A stretch of DNA of 30,246 nt. Origin: Saccoglossus kowalevskii. Taxonomy: Eukaryota; Hemichordata; Enteropneusta; Harrimaniidae. The position numbers and the translations under genes are program-made. Numbering within the stretch: the stretch's first letter is position 1; every line of letters starts with the position of its first letter. The stretch is from NCBI RefSeq assembly GCF_000003605.2, contig NW_003138331.1:185895-216140 (forward strand). The letters run 5' to 3'. The notes under the pieces are model-generated. The model saw only the letters and a program-made list of their open reading frames with translations. It did no database searches and had not been told where the DNA came from. Positions 1-13,250 of this stretch are shown here, piece by piece.

Positions 1-1029
<1,029 letters not shown>

Positions 1030-1103
1030 CATAAACATCAAGATTATTTTGCTGGTAACATTCGTGGCTCAAATGCAGAATTACCATTACGATAGACTTT
1101 AGT

Positions 1104-1134
1104 AATAAATGTATGTAATAACTTAAGTAATAAA
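1104..1134 (+). promoter_or_regulatory. Candidate poly(A) signals of copy A
   Basis: AATAAA occurs at 1104-1109 and again at 1129-1134, 75-105 bp after the stop codon of copy A. Placement fits a 3' end; no transcript evidence is available. Confidence 0.45.
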
Positions 1135-1664
1135 TGTAGCAATCTGCAAGCACATTACTCGCGAAATTTACAACTACAATGTATGAGCCATATTGTTTCA
1201 CATACAATCGATGAGTCCTGTGTGATGATCTGAGTTTAAACACAAAATGCAGATTAGTTATATATTGCTTACGTAAACTGATATTTTGTGAATTACTTTA
1301 CTTTTTAAGCTGTTATCGTTTGTACTACGTAAACTATATTTAGAAAATAGTGTAAACTTTATTTGTCTAAAGCGGAATTTTATCAATTTTATACTATAGT
1401 CATTACTGCTATTTTACCGTAGTCACTTAACAGGTAACATTATTGAAATTACTGGTGTGTACATTTAGGGGGGCTAACTTACTTAGACTGGATTTATGTA
1501 TAGTGCGGCAATATCAAATTAAGTTCTTTCTGATCGCCAGTGCCACAATCTTCAAACCACGACTTCTTTTCACCAAAAACTCAGTTTCAAGAGCTAAGAT
1601 AATGTTTTTTTCCCGAATAAAATCGGATAGTTTTTCGATGTTAGTAACCTTGGCTAATTAAACC

Positions 1665-2765
1665 GAAAGTTAAGTTTCAGTTCAGCTTTTATATGTCAAT
1701 GAACAACAAGTAATTGTAGCCATAACACCTGTTCTTACTCAAAATACAAACCAAAAAATGATAACAAACCAAAACCTAAACCATACTGATAAAACTACCC
1801 TAAATTATATGCAAACTGATAATGTCACTGATAGCAAAAATAGCACTACCAATTCTATTGAAAACAAAAAATATATGTAAAAATCAAATGTTAATAAACT
1901 GATCGAAGCAACGTCATCTAAACCAGTTGCCAACAAACAATCTTCCACACGTACTAGTGAGGACACTGCCCGAAAACAAACGCGATACCTAGATTGATTT
2001 AAAATTGCTTGGTTTTAATTAATAGAGTGTTGAATCTGTAAGTTATATCTTTATCTTATTTGGCATAGTCAAATGGGAATGGAATATTTCCGCCCTGAAC
2101 CTCTATGATGTGATTGACCGAGGGAAAAAACGCACTAAAAGTGTTTTAAAAACAATTTGAACAGAATTGTTTACGAAGACCAACGCTACCTATGAACACC
2201 GTTATGACATTGTTATTATAATGGGTGCTACTATTATCATCATAGTACTGTTATTTAGCTGACTAACATTCCTGGTGTGAGACCATTCTTTCTTTATTTG
2301 TCTAATTAGAGAAATATCAGCAACCAATATGGCCGTTCCATTAAAAAACGATTGAAATTACCCTGTTTTCTTGAGAAATTCAAAAATTAATAGAATTCAA
2401 TTTTACGCAAAATAAGTGTATATTCTCATTCTTAATACATCATACGTCATACAAGAAATCTACAAAAATATGTTTAATATATTTACCAATCAATTAACGC
2501 TTGAGTTTCTAGTACGTGTTAGCAAAAAAGATCGCGCCCTTTAGCGACGAACCCCTTCTATCACATAAATAGGTAACACGATGCATCAATATTGTTTTGA
2601 TCTGTAGTAGTCGACTACAACTCATGCAGTTGTTACTAGAGAGAGCACGCTGTACTCTGTTATATATCAAACAAACAATTGCTAAATGCACATTATGCAA
2701 TATGGAATTGGTACTTTGATATGTTTTGCATTTAAAATTAAAACTGCTGAACAATTTAACTCATT
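1665..2765 (+). other. Spacer of the inverted duplication with unassigned coding-like remnants
   Basis: No intact gene. Two stretches read like degraded protein-coding DNA on the + strand. About 1668-2000 gives a Asn/Thr/Gln/Lys-rich sequence with several N-x-T/S sequons (NHTDKTT, NVTDSKNSTT). About 2030-2263 gives a polar stretch ending in a hydrophobic segment (IVIIMGATIIIIVLLF) followed by a stop, as at a C-terminal membrane anchor. Both are broken by a few interruptions. I recognise no family. They could be remains of a host membrane protein or of an old mobile element. 2300-2765 shows nothing I can assign. Confidence 0.3.
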
Positions 2766-3751
2766 GTTTAATTAGCCAACGTTACTAACATCGAACAACT
2801 GACCGATTGGATTTGAAGTTATCATAGATCGTGGAACTTGCAAATGAGTTGCTCTTGTTGGTGAGAAAGTCGGGGATTGAAGAAACGTTGGCTTTATATG
2901 GCTAAATATCATGTACTCATCAGTAAATTTGAGGCCAGATCGTTAATTCCAATAAGGCCACCTGTTAAGCGAGTACAGTCGACTTCCGAAACCCTTTGAT
3001 GGTAATCATTGGTTTGTCCTTTCGAAAGGTAAGGGGAACTTATACTAGCCATACTGTGGTATTTATTGGTGCCAAGACAATGTAATAATTACTACAAAAA
3101 CAGACAAGCGTCCCAAGACCGATATATGTTTTAGGGAATCATAGTGCTGCCGTATATATAACCGTAACTCGAAAATACAAAAGGTAATTTATCACTAACG
3201 TATAAAGACACATCCAAGTTCAATTCACCAACGAGCTAATTTGTCTTCAGTTGACAACATTTAACTAACCAACACAATTAACATCAACTATTAAATTAAT
3301 GTGACAATTAATACCAGAAACAATCAAGCGTCCCGTACTAAAATTATCGTCGTAAAAATAGGGACTTGCAAAGCTTCAATACGTTCAGTTGACGCTGTGG
3401 CATTTCAGGAATGGAATAGGAATGATAATTGATAGAATTCCACTGTACACACACAAAAAAAACACATTATATGAAGAAAATGGTAGCTTGCAGGATAAAG
3501 CAAAACACAAAAATATAAGTTAATGGGAGCAATATATATCTATTCTGTATTTAATATTTACGCACATTGATGGTATGTGAAAAATAATTCCTCATACATT
3601 GTAGTTGTCGATTTCGCGAATAATGTGCTATATTTATCACAAAAGTCATTACATACAGTTATTACTAAAACCTATCGCAATGGTAATTCTGCATTTATAA
3701 TGTTTATATTGAACCTCGGATGTTCCCAGCACAATGATATTGATGTTTATG

Positions 3752-4010
3752 TCATGGATTGCATCTGTCAGATACAAAATGTAAAAGTCCATCTTTACCC
3801 AATGATTGTAGCACTAACTGCTCTTTACTGTAATTATGTCGTGTTTTATTTGGAAATGTCAGTTCGTCATAATAGTGATAGGGGATAACACTGCCATCTG
3901 GTCGAGTGGGAAACGGATAGAATCCATAAATGCTGACTTTGTCACAAAGATACAATGTAGCACACACGGCATGCATCCCCGCGGTTACCATACTTTTGAT
4001 TTTCAGTAAC
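3752..4010 (-). CDS. Copy B exon 4 (motifs S, III, VS)
   Basis: Acceptor TTTCAATTTCAG on the minus strand, immediately before 4010. It reads RLLKIKSMVTAGMHAVC through YGFYPF, YHYYDEL and RHNYSKEQ to RCNP and a stop at 3752-3754. It is 259 bp and fully open. Confidence 0.88.
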
Positions 4011-4255
4011 CTGAAATTGAAACAAAAATATTAGTGAAGTAGATAGCAGTAGGAACGTTAAAACTGCAAGTGCAATGTTGATCTGGTAAATATGTTTGGA
4101 AATCTGTATTACAATGTGGGCAAAAGGCAGGGCCATATTGTTTATTCGTTTCCTGGCAACAGTAGGTGATTTATATAATGGCAGTCATATAACTACATGG
4201 TTGTAAAATTACTTCTACGAAATGATATATGTTCAGCGCTTTCATTGAATCTCAC

Positions 4256-4458
4256 CTAAAACATTTTATTAACGAACCAGCGGAAGTCACATTGAAATTC
4301 AGGCCAAATTCTTCTTTGAGATAGTTCGTTGCATAAACTAGATGTCTGATTTTGGGTGAGCTGTTTTTCCAAAGTACAGTATTGTTTGGAAAAATGAAGT
4401 TGTCTGGCAGGTTGGGAGCTGAACTGTGTTTTTTCGCATAACTGAATATATCGTAAAG
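4256..4458 (-). pseudogene. Partial duplicate of exon 3 inside copy B intron 3
   Basis: On the minus strand 4458-4256 reads LYDIFSYAKKHSSAPNLPDN and continues to FNVTSAGSLIKCFR, then AG|GTGAG. This is the last 68 or so codons of the motif L exon, without motif L. It is open in the ancestral frame, with several differences from exon 3 and a small in-frame loss in the middle. The nearest upstream acceptor-like site (CATTTACATAG) would enter it in a different frame. It cannot supply a donor-substrate motif and is probably skipped or dead. Confidence 0.75.
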
Positions 4459-4641
4459 TATAATATTGACTATGTAAATGTTCGAAATGTTCTGTATTGG
4501 ATACGATTCGAGCCATATACATGTTATAATTCATAATGACCGTTCATTTCCTGGGATCAACAGGTGATATATATAATAAAAGTCACATGGTTGTCAAATT
4601 CTACGAAATGGTATATTTTCACCGTATTTATTGAATCTCAC

Positions 4642-5106
4642 CTAAAACAGTGTCTTAACGAACTGGAGTAAGTCACATTGAAAGTCAGGTCAAATTGTTC
4701 TTTGAGATATTTCGTTGAATAAACTAGACGTCTGGTTCGAATAGATTTGTTTGAACCGATTGACCAAAGTACAGTGTTATTTAGGAAAATAAAGTTGTCT
4801 AAGAGATTAGGAGTTTCACTGTGTTTCTTCGCATAACTGAATATATCGTAAACTCTGGTTTTGTCAAGAATAACTATATTCGTTTTCTTCCCAACATCAT
4901 GACTAAACTTCTCAATGTCCGGAAGGTTACAGCGGATAACAAAGTCATTGGAGTCGATTTCTCTACCACAACTGCTATTCAAGAGAATTCCACTGTTACC
5001 AACCACGGCACATGTCTTCTGTCGTGGTATCAAAACAGACTCGTTGTTTCTTTTGATTGTGAATGGGTTTCCCTTCGCAAACATATTGAAAATCGGTTTG
5101 CTGCTG
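4642..5106 (-). CDS. Copy B exon 3 (motif L exon)
   Basis: Acceptor TTTTTGTAG on the minus strand, exon start at 5106. It reads SSKPIFNMFAKGNPFTI, then motif L (KTCAVVGNSGILLNSSCG, FVIRCNLPDI), the middle region, and SLRHCFR before AG|GTGAG. It is 465 bp and open throughout; entry and exit are both phase 2. Confidence 0.88.
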
Positions 5107-6004
5107 CTACAAAAACAAACACGGGAAAGTAGTTAGTACTATTGGGTGGATGGTTGGTATTTGAAAAGATTTGCTGAAAACATATCTAATATCAAATATT
5201 CGTACAAATGATTTCGAAAAAGTGGTAATACTCAATACGGAAAACGTGTGAATATCATTATATTATTTAACAGGATTAAATGTAAACACATTCCTTGACA
5301 GGATTGTGCTTTCGGGTCGAATTAAAGGTGGTGTAACGGTGGTTTCATCTAAAGAATAAACGAGAGTAACGGCTCAGTTTTGGAGACGGGGATTCTTAAC
5401 CACTCGCTTGGTATCTTAGATTGAGGTTCCTCCATTAGTCACTCATATTTAAACTGTGGATAACGATGTAATTGCTCGACTATCATTTAATACAGGCATA
5501 AGGGTAGAATGCCGGGATTTTAAAACAAATACATTGATAACCATCTGGGGGTGATATATCCTAAACAAAGAGAAATTTACAGCTGATGATTGTGACATTT
5601 CCTTAGAGTAGATCAAACTGATATATATTTTGTGGAGAGTAACATATAGTAATTATCCGAGTACGGCATCCCATTACTTGATAAAAAAATGTTTCAGTTA
5701 CTCAAGAATTATTATTGGTACTTTGGTAATATTCATGGTTACATAGGCATGGGAAAAGTGGGTAAGATGTCGGTCGAAAATATTACACTTTTTTTTGCGG
5801 GAGCAGAACAATTTCTTCTAATACTCAATGAAATCTTAACGCCAATTTGCAAACAGGATTACTGGGTTACTTGTTAGTTGTAATGCACATATGTTGTCAA
5901 CTGTTGGTAGTTATATTAATTGTCAGTTAGTGAATTTGAATTCATTAAACATTGAATTGGGTAAATTGGTAATGACAGCACTACAAATTGTCAGGCATGT
6001 CTGC

Positions 6005-6127
<123 letters not shown>

Positions 6128-7779
6128 TGGTGGTAAAATGATGATAAAAAAATTCCAGTTATTTTGCCCTTCATCTAACATATCAGTAAAGTTGACCTCA
6201 TGAAAATGTGTGCTTGAACACACACAACTTGCGTACGATAAAATATCATTAGACAAGTAATTTCGTATACAAGGAAAATCCAAATAATTAAAAGGTTCGA
6301 AGTATCTAATCGAGAGATGCCCGGATTCAAAGCTCATCGGTAATTGTCAATAAATAAAGCTGTACAGCTCATGTAATTGAAGTAATCTCTCACACATCAC
6401 GTTTTATCAACTTCATAACCTCGATGATAAAATCATGACCGGAATTACGTAATGTTGCCATGCTCAAAAATTAATTAAATTACCAATCAGAGAGATTTAC
6501 ACTTAGTTTTACGCTCGGTAAAAAACTTGATTCGTTGGTAAAAAAAAAATAGCTGGAACGGAAATAGACAATATCTAATGCCGAAATTTGGGGATAAACA
6601 GAAATAATCGATAGTACTCTAAATATTGGTTTGGAATACATTGTGTAAGTATAATCTCTTGCTTGAAAATTGCTGAGCAAAGTTCACATAGTATAACTTG
6701 CGGTTATCGTGCCCCTAATTGTGGCGTGATTGATCCAATAATTTTTAGGTGATATACTGACGTAGTCACGTTACTCTTTAATATACGTGCTGTGTTTATA
6801 CACTTGGCTGAAGATAAAATTGACTGGTCGCACAAAGTCAAAGTCGCTGCGTACTTTACTCGGGTGGTGATAATATTGCATAGCAAGTGGATTAATAATA
6901 TATGATTTTGCTCTGGGATACGTTACCTAAACCAGGCGATGTAACCGATCTGTTTATGTGTGGTGATAATCAGAACTAAAGCCGAGTTCTTCTTAATAGA
7001 GACACGACATTGAAATCTTGCTATGGTTTTGAAAATCCCAAAACGCGTCCTATAGATATTTGTTTAGTCTCAGTGATAATGCGTGTACAATGCTTCTCTG
7101 TGGTTGCTGTTATGCAAGGTGTACAAGTTGCTAAATAAATCTCGCATTACGACGGTAATTTGAGAAAGAGATACACGAATAGTGTTTGCGTAATTGTTAA
7201 TGTTACTGTGCAGCGTCGTGATCAGACTGTTTACAGCATCAGGTTTGAAGGTCAAACGCCGTGTAAATATAGCTGTAGTAAATACATATAAATACACTGA
7301 CACGTTGTTGTAGGCAAGAACAGACTTATATAAGATAAAAGACGATTAGGTGACATAAATAGACTTGTGTTAGTTAATGAGTTACAGTAAATCATTGGTA
7401 ATGTATTGTACGACGAGTCTGTGTGTAAGAGTTGACCTATTTAGTACGAGATACGGTTTGTTTTCTAGACAGTATATGTGCGGGTTTATTCCACTTGTTA
7501 TTTTTTTAATTAATTAGTTTTTAGTTATTACTAGTATCAGAGCTCTAGTATATTTATATGGCGAATGGTTGTCGAATTGAATGGAATATATGCACGCTAA
7601 CACACTGCTATTAAACACACTAATCGTTATAACCCTGCGATTTAAAGAAAATATTCTTGACAATAATTCAGCGTTTTCATTGATCATCGTCTCAAATCTG
7701 AATATCGCCACATTACCGTGTTTCCCATTCAAGCATTTCAAACAATATTTAGTATAAGTACCTCAAACAAACATTTTTT

Positions 7780-7787
7780 ATTATTAA

Positions 7788-7818
<31 letters not shown>
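7780..7818. repeat. (ATT)n microsatellite
   Basis: Trinucleotide ATT run of about 39 bp within intron 2 of copy B. Confidence 0.9.
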
Positions 7819-7943
7819 TCAGTTACAAACGAAAGTGTTTTTCCCATTCATTTTCGCAAAACAAGACAGAGGAAAACCAGTAAATTATCATGATATTCCT
7901 GTGTTAAAAGTATGTTAGCTGCGTGTATCCTGGTGCTATTTAC

Positions 7944-8033
7944 CTGATCGTTGTTTGATTTTCATCTCTGGTATTGTCAATATGTGTGACGTCATTTTGC
8001 GTGGTGTGAACTGTCATCAAAGATGCGTTGTTT
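7944..8033 (-). CDS. Copy B exon 2 (stem exon)
   Basis: On the minus strand the acceptor GTTCATCTAG of gene D appears as TTGCTCATCTAG and the donor is CAG|GTAAAT. The 90-bp exon reads RNNASLMTVHTTQNDVTH to QTTIR, with two N-glycosylation sequons. It is 30 bp shorter than the D exon, a multiple of three, so the phase is kept. It would form the stem between membrane anchor and catalytic domain. Confidence 0.75.
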
Positions 8034-8247
8034 CTAGATGAGCAAATGTAAAGATTGAGATACTGAATCATAAACATAATGTTATAGAACATGACATAGC
8101 AACTATACAGATGAGAAGATCAAATGGTAATGTACGGTTCCTATTCATTGATGAGTCACAGGTTTACACACCTTAAATATGATCTCGAATTCCCTTAAGA
8201 CACCAAACGTGGAATTCTTGTCACAATTAAATCAATCAAATTCTCAC

Positions 8248-8380
8248 CTCCACGTAGCGTGTGCTAATCCTGTGAACGCTGTAAAGCCACAGACGACGAA
8301 TATGCAGATATAAATATATACGCAAATGATGCGATGCAAATCAGCAACAGGAAGGCCACTGACATACTAGTATATTTCAT
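8248..8380 (-). pseudogene. Copy B exon 1 (signal anchor, frame broken)
   Basis: ATG at 8380-8378 begins MKYTSMSVAFLLLICIASFA, a short basic-start hydrophobic anchor that aligns with MKYIIMFFLLLISIGSVAYI of D. The donor GGAG|GTGAGA is good. Near 8265 the sequence GATTAGC replaces GATGTAGC of D, giving an in-frame TAG and an exon length of 133 rather than 134 bp. Confidence 0.72.
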
Positions 8381-8520
8381 TGCTAGATGTAGACCATGCG
8401 CTCACATAAATTAGATCATGTAAGTGTCTGTTGATGGGAAGCAGAAGATATTATACATTAACTGAGTTGAATTATGAATACAGATGTGTGTGTTTAGGCC
8501 TGTTACATGTAAATAAATGT

Positions 8521-8528
8521 ATTTTATA
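8521..8528 (-). promoter_or_regulatory. Possible TATA-like element upstream of copy B
   Basis: TATAAAAT on the minus strand about 140 bp upstream of the copy B ATG. The aligned D sequence does not preserve it, so the support is weak. Confidence 0.2.
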
Positions 8529-8640
8529 AGCTGCGTTCTGTACGTTTGGTAAGACAATTACTTTGAAAAAGGCTATAAAAAAGTTGCTCATTGGCGAAAC
8601 ATTGCAAGTGTTCAGAAGTAGGATTCTGATATAACCTCAA

Positions 8641-9860
8641 CTAAAGTTACATAAATTTGTTCAAAGGAAGTACACACAATGAAAGTGCTAAGACATTATC
8701 TCACATTATAACATGGTCAATCTGAATCTGAATGGCTGAAACAAAGTTTAATATCTGGTATTAGAAAACCTGTGATCTCGCCCAGTCACTGAAATACAAT
8801 TTTAATATATTGCGCAATTTGCGAAAAAAATCTTCGTGCACAATAGCGTTTGAATCAATAACGTAACGTTATCGACTCTTCCGGTCCCGTACTTTCCGAA
8901 TCTGACGTCTGTTTCGTAAATGCATATAATTGTTCAAGCTCGGTTATTTTTTCCTACCAAATATGCTAATTTTGCACAGAGAGGTCTTATATCTGCTACT
9001 AAATACCCTCGCTTACCTGTTATAAGCTCTAAATACGTACTCTTCTTTAGTGCATCAGTTTTAAGTTCAAAAACTTGACAGTAAAGTATAGAATCAAATG
9101 TAATGTTCATTATATTAGTAATTACTAACCTACAGAACAAGTTCTGTTCAAGGCAAAAACTCACCCTACACGGGGAAAAAAATCAAATACCACTATCTTA
9201 AAATAATATGCACTAAATTGAAAACATGTTATCCTTTCCATTGCTTATATTATTACCAATTAAACCCTTATCATAGTTGTGGTCTGTTGTATGATAGTAC
9301 CTGCCGTACACTGTAAAGGTACAACTTTAGCTATCTATACTTGACGACCTTTTGTATATCATTAAAAAATAACAGTACCTGGACCAGCTGGGCGTGAGTT
9401 TATTTATAATACAAATATCATGGTAGGACATTGAACAATATACTCCAATATCCATTACAATTTATAGCCTGCTAATAAAATTAATTAATCGATATATTTT
9501 AATTCACAAAATCAGGCCATGCTCGCATTTCTGCTTCTTGTTTTCTCGTAGTTTTGTTTTGTTTATCACGTGGTCTGCCTGACGCCATTCATCATACTGA
9601 AATGCATGATTCATTAACTTGTTGTTGTTGTTATACGGATTCACTATGTGTGGAGGTAGCGATGGCGAAGCTGGGCACACGTCAATAATCAGGTTCTATG
9701 AATTGTGAAAATTATGCCAGGCACCAGCAAAACATTTGCAGCTCGCATTATTACGATGTGCTCCTTACTCAGCCATACTGTACAATGTATGATACCGTCC
9801 AGCGAATACATCACAGTTTTTCCTCTGTAGTGATAACTGTGAAGATGTTATTTACGATTA
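8641..9860. other. Intergenic, nothing recognised
   Basis: AT-rich sequence with no open frame showing a known domain, no splice-linked exon candidates and no clear repeat relation to the rest of the window. Confidence 0.5.
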
Positions 9861-9869
9861 ATAATTAAT

Positions 9870-10065
9870 TGTATATATACCTTGTGTAAATACGTCTTTG
9901 GTTATTTGTCCGGGAGCAGCTAGTTCCCCTGAGACGACGTGTTTCATATTATAATGTGTATACCTACCACACCTGTGAGCCTGTATCAGTTGATGTGTAC
10001 ACTTATCACCTCTGACCTTTGACATGTACACATATAACATGGACGTGTACACATACCATCCCTGA
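9870..10065 (-). repeat. Diverged inverted copy of interspersed repeat R
   Basis: Its reverse complement shares ordered landmarks with the repeats at 10470 and 13519: TGTACACATC-type stretches, CAAAGGTCA, a GTGATA stretch and ACACAAGGTATAT. Similarity is patchy, which suggests an older copy. Confidence 0.45.
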
Positions 10066-10469
10066 CGTGTATTTTTTTCAAACCTTCAAACTTATCTGCA
10101 GATATCTTCTTAATCTAAAACGTCTAATAAAAAAAATAGCAAATAATTAGGACATTTGTGTTAGCCCGTTCAATTTTTAGCTTTCGTGATTGCGGATCCA
10201 TGGATAATTTTTCGAGATTTACAATTTGCTATTCAAATATTCTGATATTACTAAGCGATTGTTTGCACAGAACTTGGTCTTGACGCAATTCACGTAAAAT
10301 TTCGGTTAATCTAGTGAAACATTATCGAGCTGTTGAATGAGTTTAATACTGTTCACATAAACTATTATTAATGTATTTACTTGTTAAAGAATACACATAC
10401 AATAATAACAATTCCGTATTCAATGTTTATAGATTTTCCATTGTTTGGGAATGCTGACAATAATACCTT

Positions 10470-11412
10470 GGATTTGAACAAAAAGCAATATGAGAAATGT
10501 CCTTGCAGTTCCAAAGCTTGCGACCGCCCCCTCCCCAGCATCATCACATCAATAATGTACAGTCAGCTCCCTGATATAAACAGTACATTTACCGAGAGCT
10601 ATCAGCCATATCAAGATCAAAGGGCATGCAGATTTTACTGGGATTCATTAATGATATGTGTCATACCTGTGTACACATCAAAGGTCATATTTGTACAACT
10701 CCGGATTGATATTTGCACATGTCAGCTGTAATATATGTACACATCCGGGGTAAACTCTGGTGAACAAGTCGCATTGAAGTATAGTTAAAGAAACATTTTC
10801 ACAAGGTATATTGAAAATTTACTCATATTATATTACAGTATACTCACATTTAACCTGAGAATGACTGGTTATAATTATGTATTTGCCGTTATAATACAGT
10901 TACTGTATGCCGGTATTTTGCAAATACACGCTATTTTGTACACATAACAGTCTGTCTTCATGTATATTATGACGATGGGAGATCATGATTAAGCGAGCTG
11001 CAAATCTTCCACTGTTGCCTGGGTATCACAAGTTAATTATTAAAATGGTCAACCTTCATTCATGCAATGTCACAGTAACGATGAATGACCAAAACACAGC
11101 AACAGGAAGATGTTGATATTGATGACTGGCAGACGAAGTAGTGTCTGACCCGGTTTTCATAATTTGTATAAGTGAAAATAAATATTTATTGTGTGTAAAT
11201 ACATTTTATTTCAATAGAGGCTACATTTATCGCATTAATCGTGTAAATGTTTTTTTCTAACCTTATTCTGATATTATATTGAACTAAAGAATTGGCAAAA
11301 GCCACAGAGCCATTTGTTATTAAACATTCAGTGATAAGTAATATCCTCGACCCAATTACACCAGATATGAACACATCGACTGTAACCTCTAAAAGTATAA
11401 AATTGGTGAGCA
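10470..11412 (+). repeat. Interspersed repeat R, copy R1
   Basis: About 0.9 kb closely similar to 13519-14333 in the same orientation. Shared landmarks are AAAAAGCAATAT, CAAAGGTCATATTTGTACA, TGTATGCCGGTAT, CATGTATATTATGACGATGG, TGTTGCCTGGGTATCAC and TTACACCAGATATG. The last 80 bp, beyond the end of R2, resemble 14966-15045. It directly precedes the Ty3/gypsy fossil. It could be an older dispersed repeat or a terminal repeat of a composite element. Confidence 0.75.
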
Positions 11413-11414
11413 TG

Positions 11415-12600
11415 ATATTAAATTGGTAACATCTGAACCAGTCAGGTCAAATCTATACCCTTTACCATTCGCTATGACAGATATAGTGAGGTCAGAGATT
11501 AAGAGTATGTTAGAGGGTGTAATTGAACCATCAAATTCACCTTATGCCTCATCCATTGTTTTGGTAAATAAGAAAGGAGGGGGTGTTATGTTTTGCATTG
11601 ATTTTCGCAAACTCAATCGAATTACAGTGTTCGTTGCAGAACTAATGCCATCAATCAGACCAATTTTCACAATTAAAAGAAGGTAGGAATTTCACCAAAA
11701 TTTTTTCTCACCAAGGGTTACAGGCAGATCGCCATGATTGAGGGGCTAAAGAAAAGACCTCACCTCTGATGGTCTATTTCAGTTTCGACGAACCCCTTTC
11801 GGGCTTGTGAATGCACCAGCCCTTTTCCCCGTATGATGCGTATTTTGTAGGTAGGTCTTGAAGGTAAATTTGAGAATTTCATTGATGACATTTTAATTTA
11901 TTCAAAATCGAAGGAGGACATGTTCGAGGAAGGCAGGGTTAACCACAAGGCCTATAAAAAGTGTTTCTTTGGTTTTGGTAATTTATAGTTTATTGGTCAC
12001 CAGCGAGGTTATGGTATTTTGCAAGTATTGCCAGATAAAATAGAAGCTATACAGCATGCGTAAAGCAAGTAAAGTCATTTTTAGGCATGGCTGGATACTA
12101 TCGCAAATTTGTGCAAAATGTTACTACACAAGCAGCTTCTCTCAGAGATTTGATCAGACAAGGTCAGCTAAGAAAGGTAGTCTGGGGAGATACCCAGAAA
12201 CATGCCTTTAATCACTTGAAAGTTTTATTGAGTAAGCAACCAATTTTAAGGTTGCCTGATTTTACTAAGAGTTTTATTTTGAGATGCGATGCATCAAAAG
12301 TTGTGCTCGGTCTTATTGCAGCAATATGAGGAAGTGTTTGGCAGTGATTTGGGGTATTGCATAAATTTCACCAATATTTATATGCTAAAGAATTTATTTT
12401 TGAGAGTGATCACCAGTCATTAATTTATTTAAACAAGACACGAGAAGTAAACAGTAGGTCAATGCGGTGGGCCATATATTTGCAATCTTTTACCTACTGC
12501 ATTATAGCAATTAAAGGTAAAGAAAAATATAGGTGCAGACTATTTAAGCAGAATTGAGAATGCTTATATTTACTGTTACAATATTTATTGGAAACTTTGA
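11415..12600 (+). mobile_element. Ty3/gypsy LTR-retrotransposon pol fossil (RT and RNase H)
   Basis: Remains of a Ty3/gypsy polymerase. Recognisable parts in order are the start of the reverse transcriptase domain (about 11500-11640, with GVIEPSNSPYASSIVLV and FCIDFRKLN), the catalytic aspartate box (FIDDILIYSKS, about 11875-11910), the RT/RNase H connection (GYYRKFV and following, about 12090-12310) and RNase H (about 12360-12550, with FESDHQSLIYLN). Gag, protease and integrase are not seen. The element is clearly broken, with several frame interruptions and missing parts, so it is old. An LTR-like end follows. Confidence 0.88.
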
Positions 12601-12666
12601 GAAATGTAAATTCATTGGTAGTGATGCTGATTATTGGACCGAAAATGTGGCTTGTGCAGGTTTAAT

Positions 12667-13250
12667 GAGGGGGGGAATTTGAGCATCCTTTATTCTGTGT
12701 TTTTTTTATATTACCTCAAACCCTGCAAACAGAAATGTGCATGGAATCATGGGAAGAAACGATGTGCATTGCCGTATGATAAATGTCACAAAGGTGATTG
12801 ACAGGTAATATTTTTTTTTTCAGTTCTGGAAGGACAGTTATAATCTACCAGGTGTGCTGTTATTTGAATAAAAAATTGTTTACGATCTACTGAGTTGCCT
12901 ACGTGAGACGAGACCGCTGCTAGCAAAAACACATTCTGATTGGCTCATGTGGAAACCTAGGTGGTGTCCCTGAATCTGAGCCATTTATGCCTATAAATTG
13001 GACAGACTGGGAACAGTTGGAATTCATCATTTCTACTGTGTATCATGTGTGTAGCTGCTGCGATATTGTGAGACAAGTAATACAGGTTTCAATCATCGTT
13101 CTGTGAGACTTGTGTGAACTGCTCTATGATCTCCTGCTTTCAGTTGTGCCGTCCAGAATAACAGCGTTCCTCTGCAGGCAAGACTCCTGTATTTCTTCTT
13201 TGTTGTGTTGCAGAAGCCATTGACTTCCGTTCATCTCTACATCCGGGAAC
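12667..13250 (+). mobile_element. Polypurine tract and LTR-like 3' end of the Ty3/gypsy fossil
   Basis: A purine run (GAGGGGGGGAATTT, 12667-12680) is followed by TG at 12680, the normal start of an LTR. Downstream are a CCAAT-type stretch (GATTGGCTCA, about 12938) and a TATA-like box (CTATAAATTG, 12991-13000), as in an LTR promoter. The right end is not defined; no matching 5' LTR was found in the window. Confidence 0.45.

Larger units (their letters stand above)
2766..5106 (-). repeat. Right arm of inverted duplication (B arm)
   Basis: Reverse-complement counterpart of 1-1664, carrying exons 3 and 4 of copy B and its 3' flank. It is longer than the A arm, because of extra 3' flank and because intron 3 contains a partial extra exon. 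Confidence 0.8.

Noticed and set aside
4256-4534. 92-codon minus-strand frame starting MNYNMYMARI
   Set aside because: It runs from intron sequence into the partial exon 3 in a non-ancestral frame; the ancestral frame is a different one.
4821-5136. Open frames on the + strand opposite copy B exon 3
   Set aside because: Antisense shadows of the motif L exon; the same shadows occur opposite A, C and D.
6290-6305. tRNA T-loop-like GGTTCGAA
   Set aside because: No matching acceptor stem, D-arm or anticodon arm around it; no tRNA or rRNA gene was seen in the window.
10381-10731. 116-codon open frame
   Set aside because: Lies mostly in repeat R1; the matching stretch of R2 is interrupted and shows no protein-level conservation.
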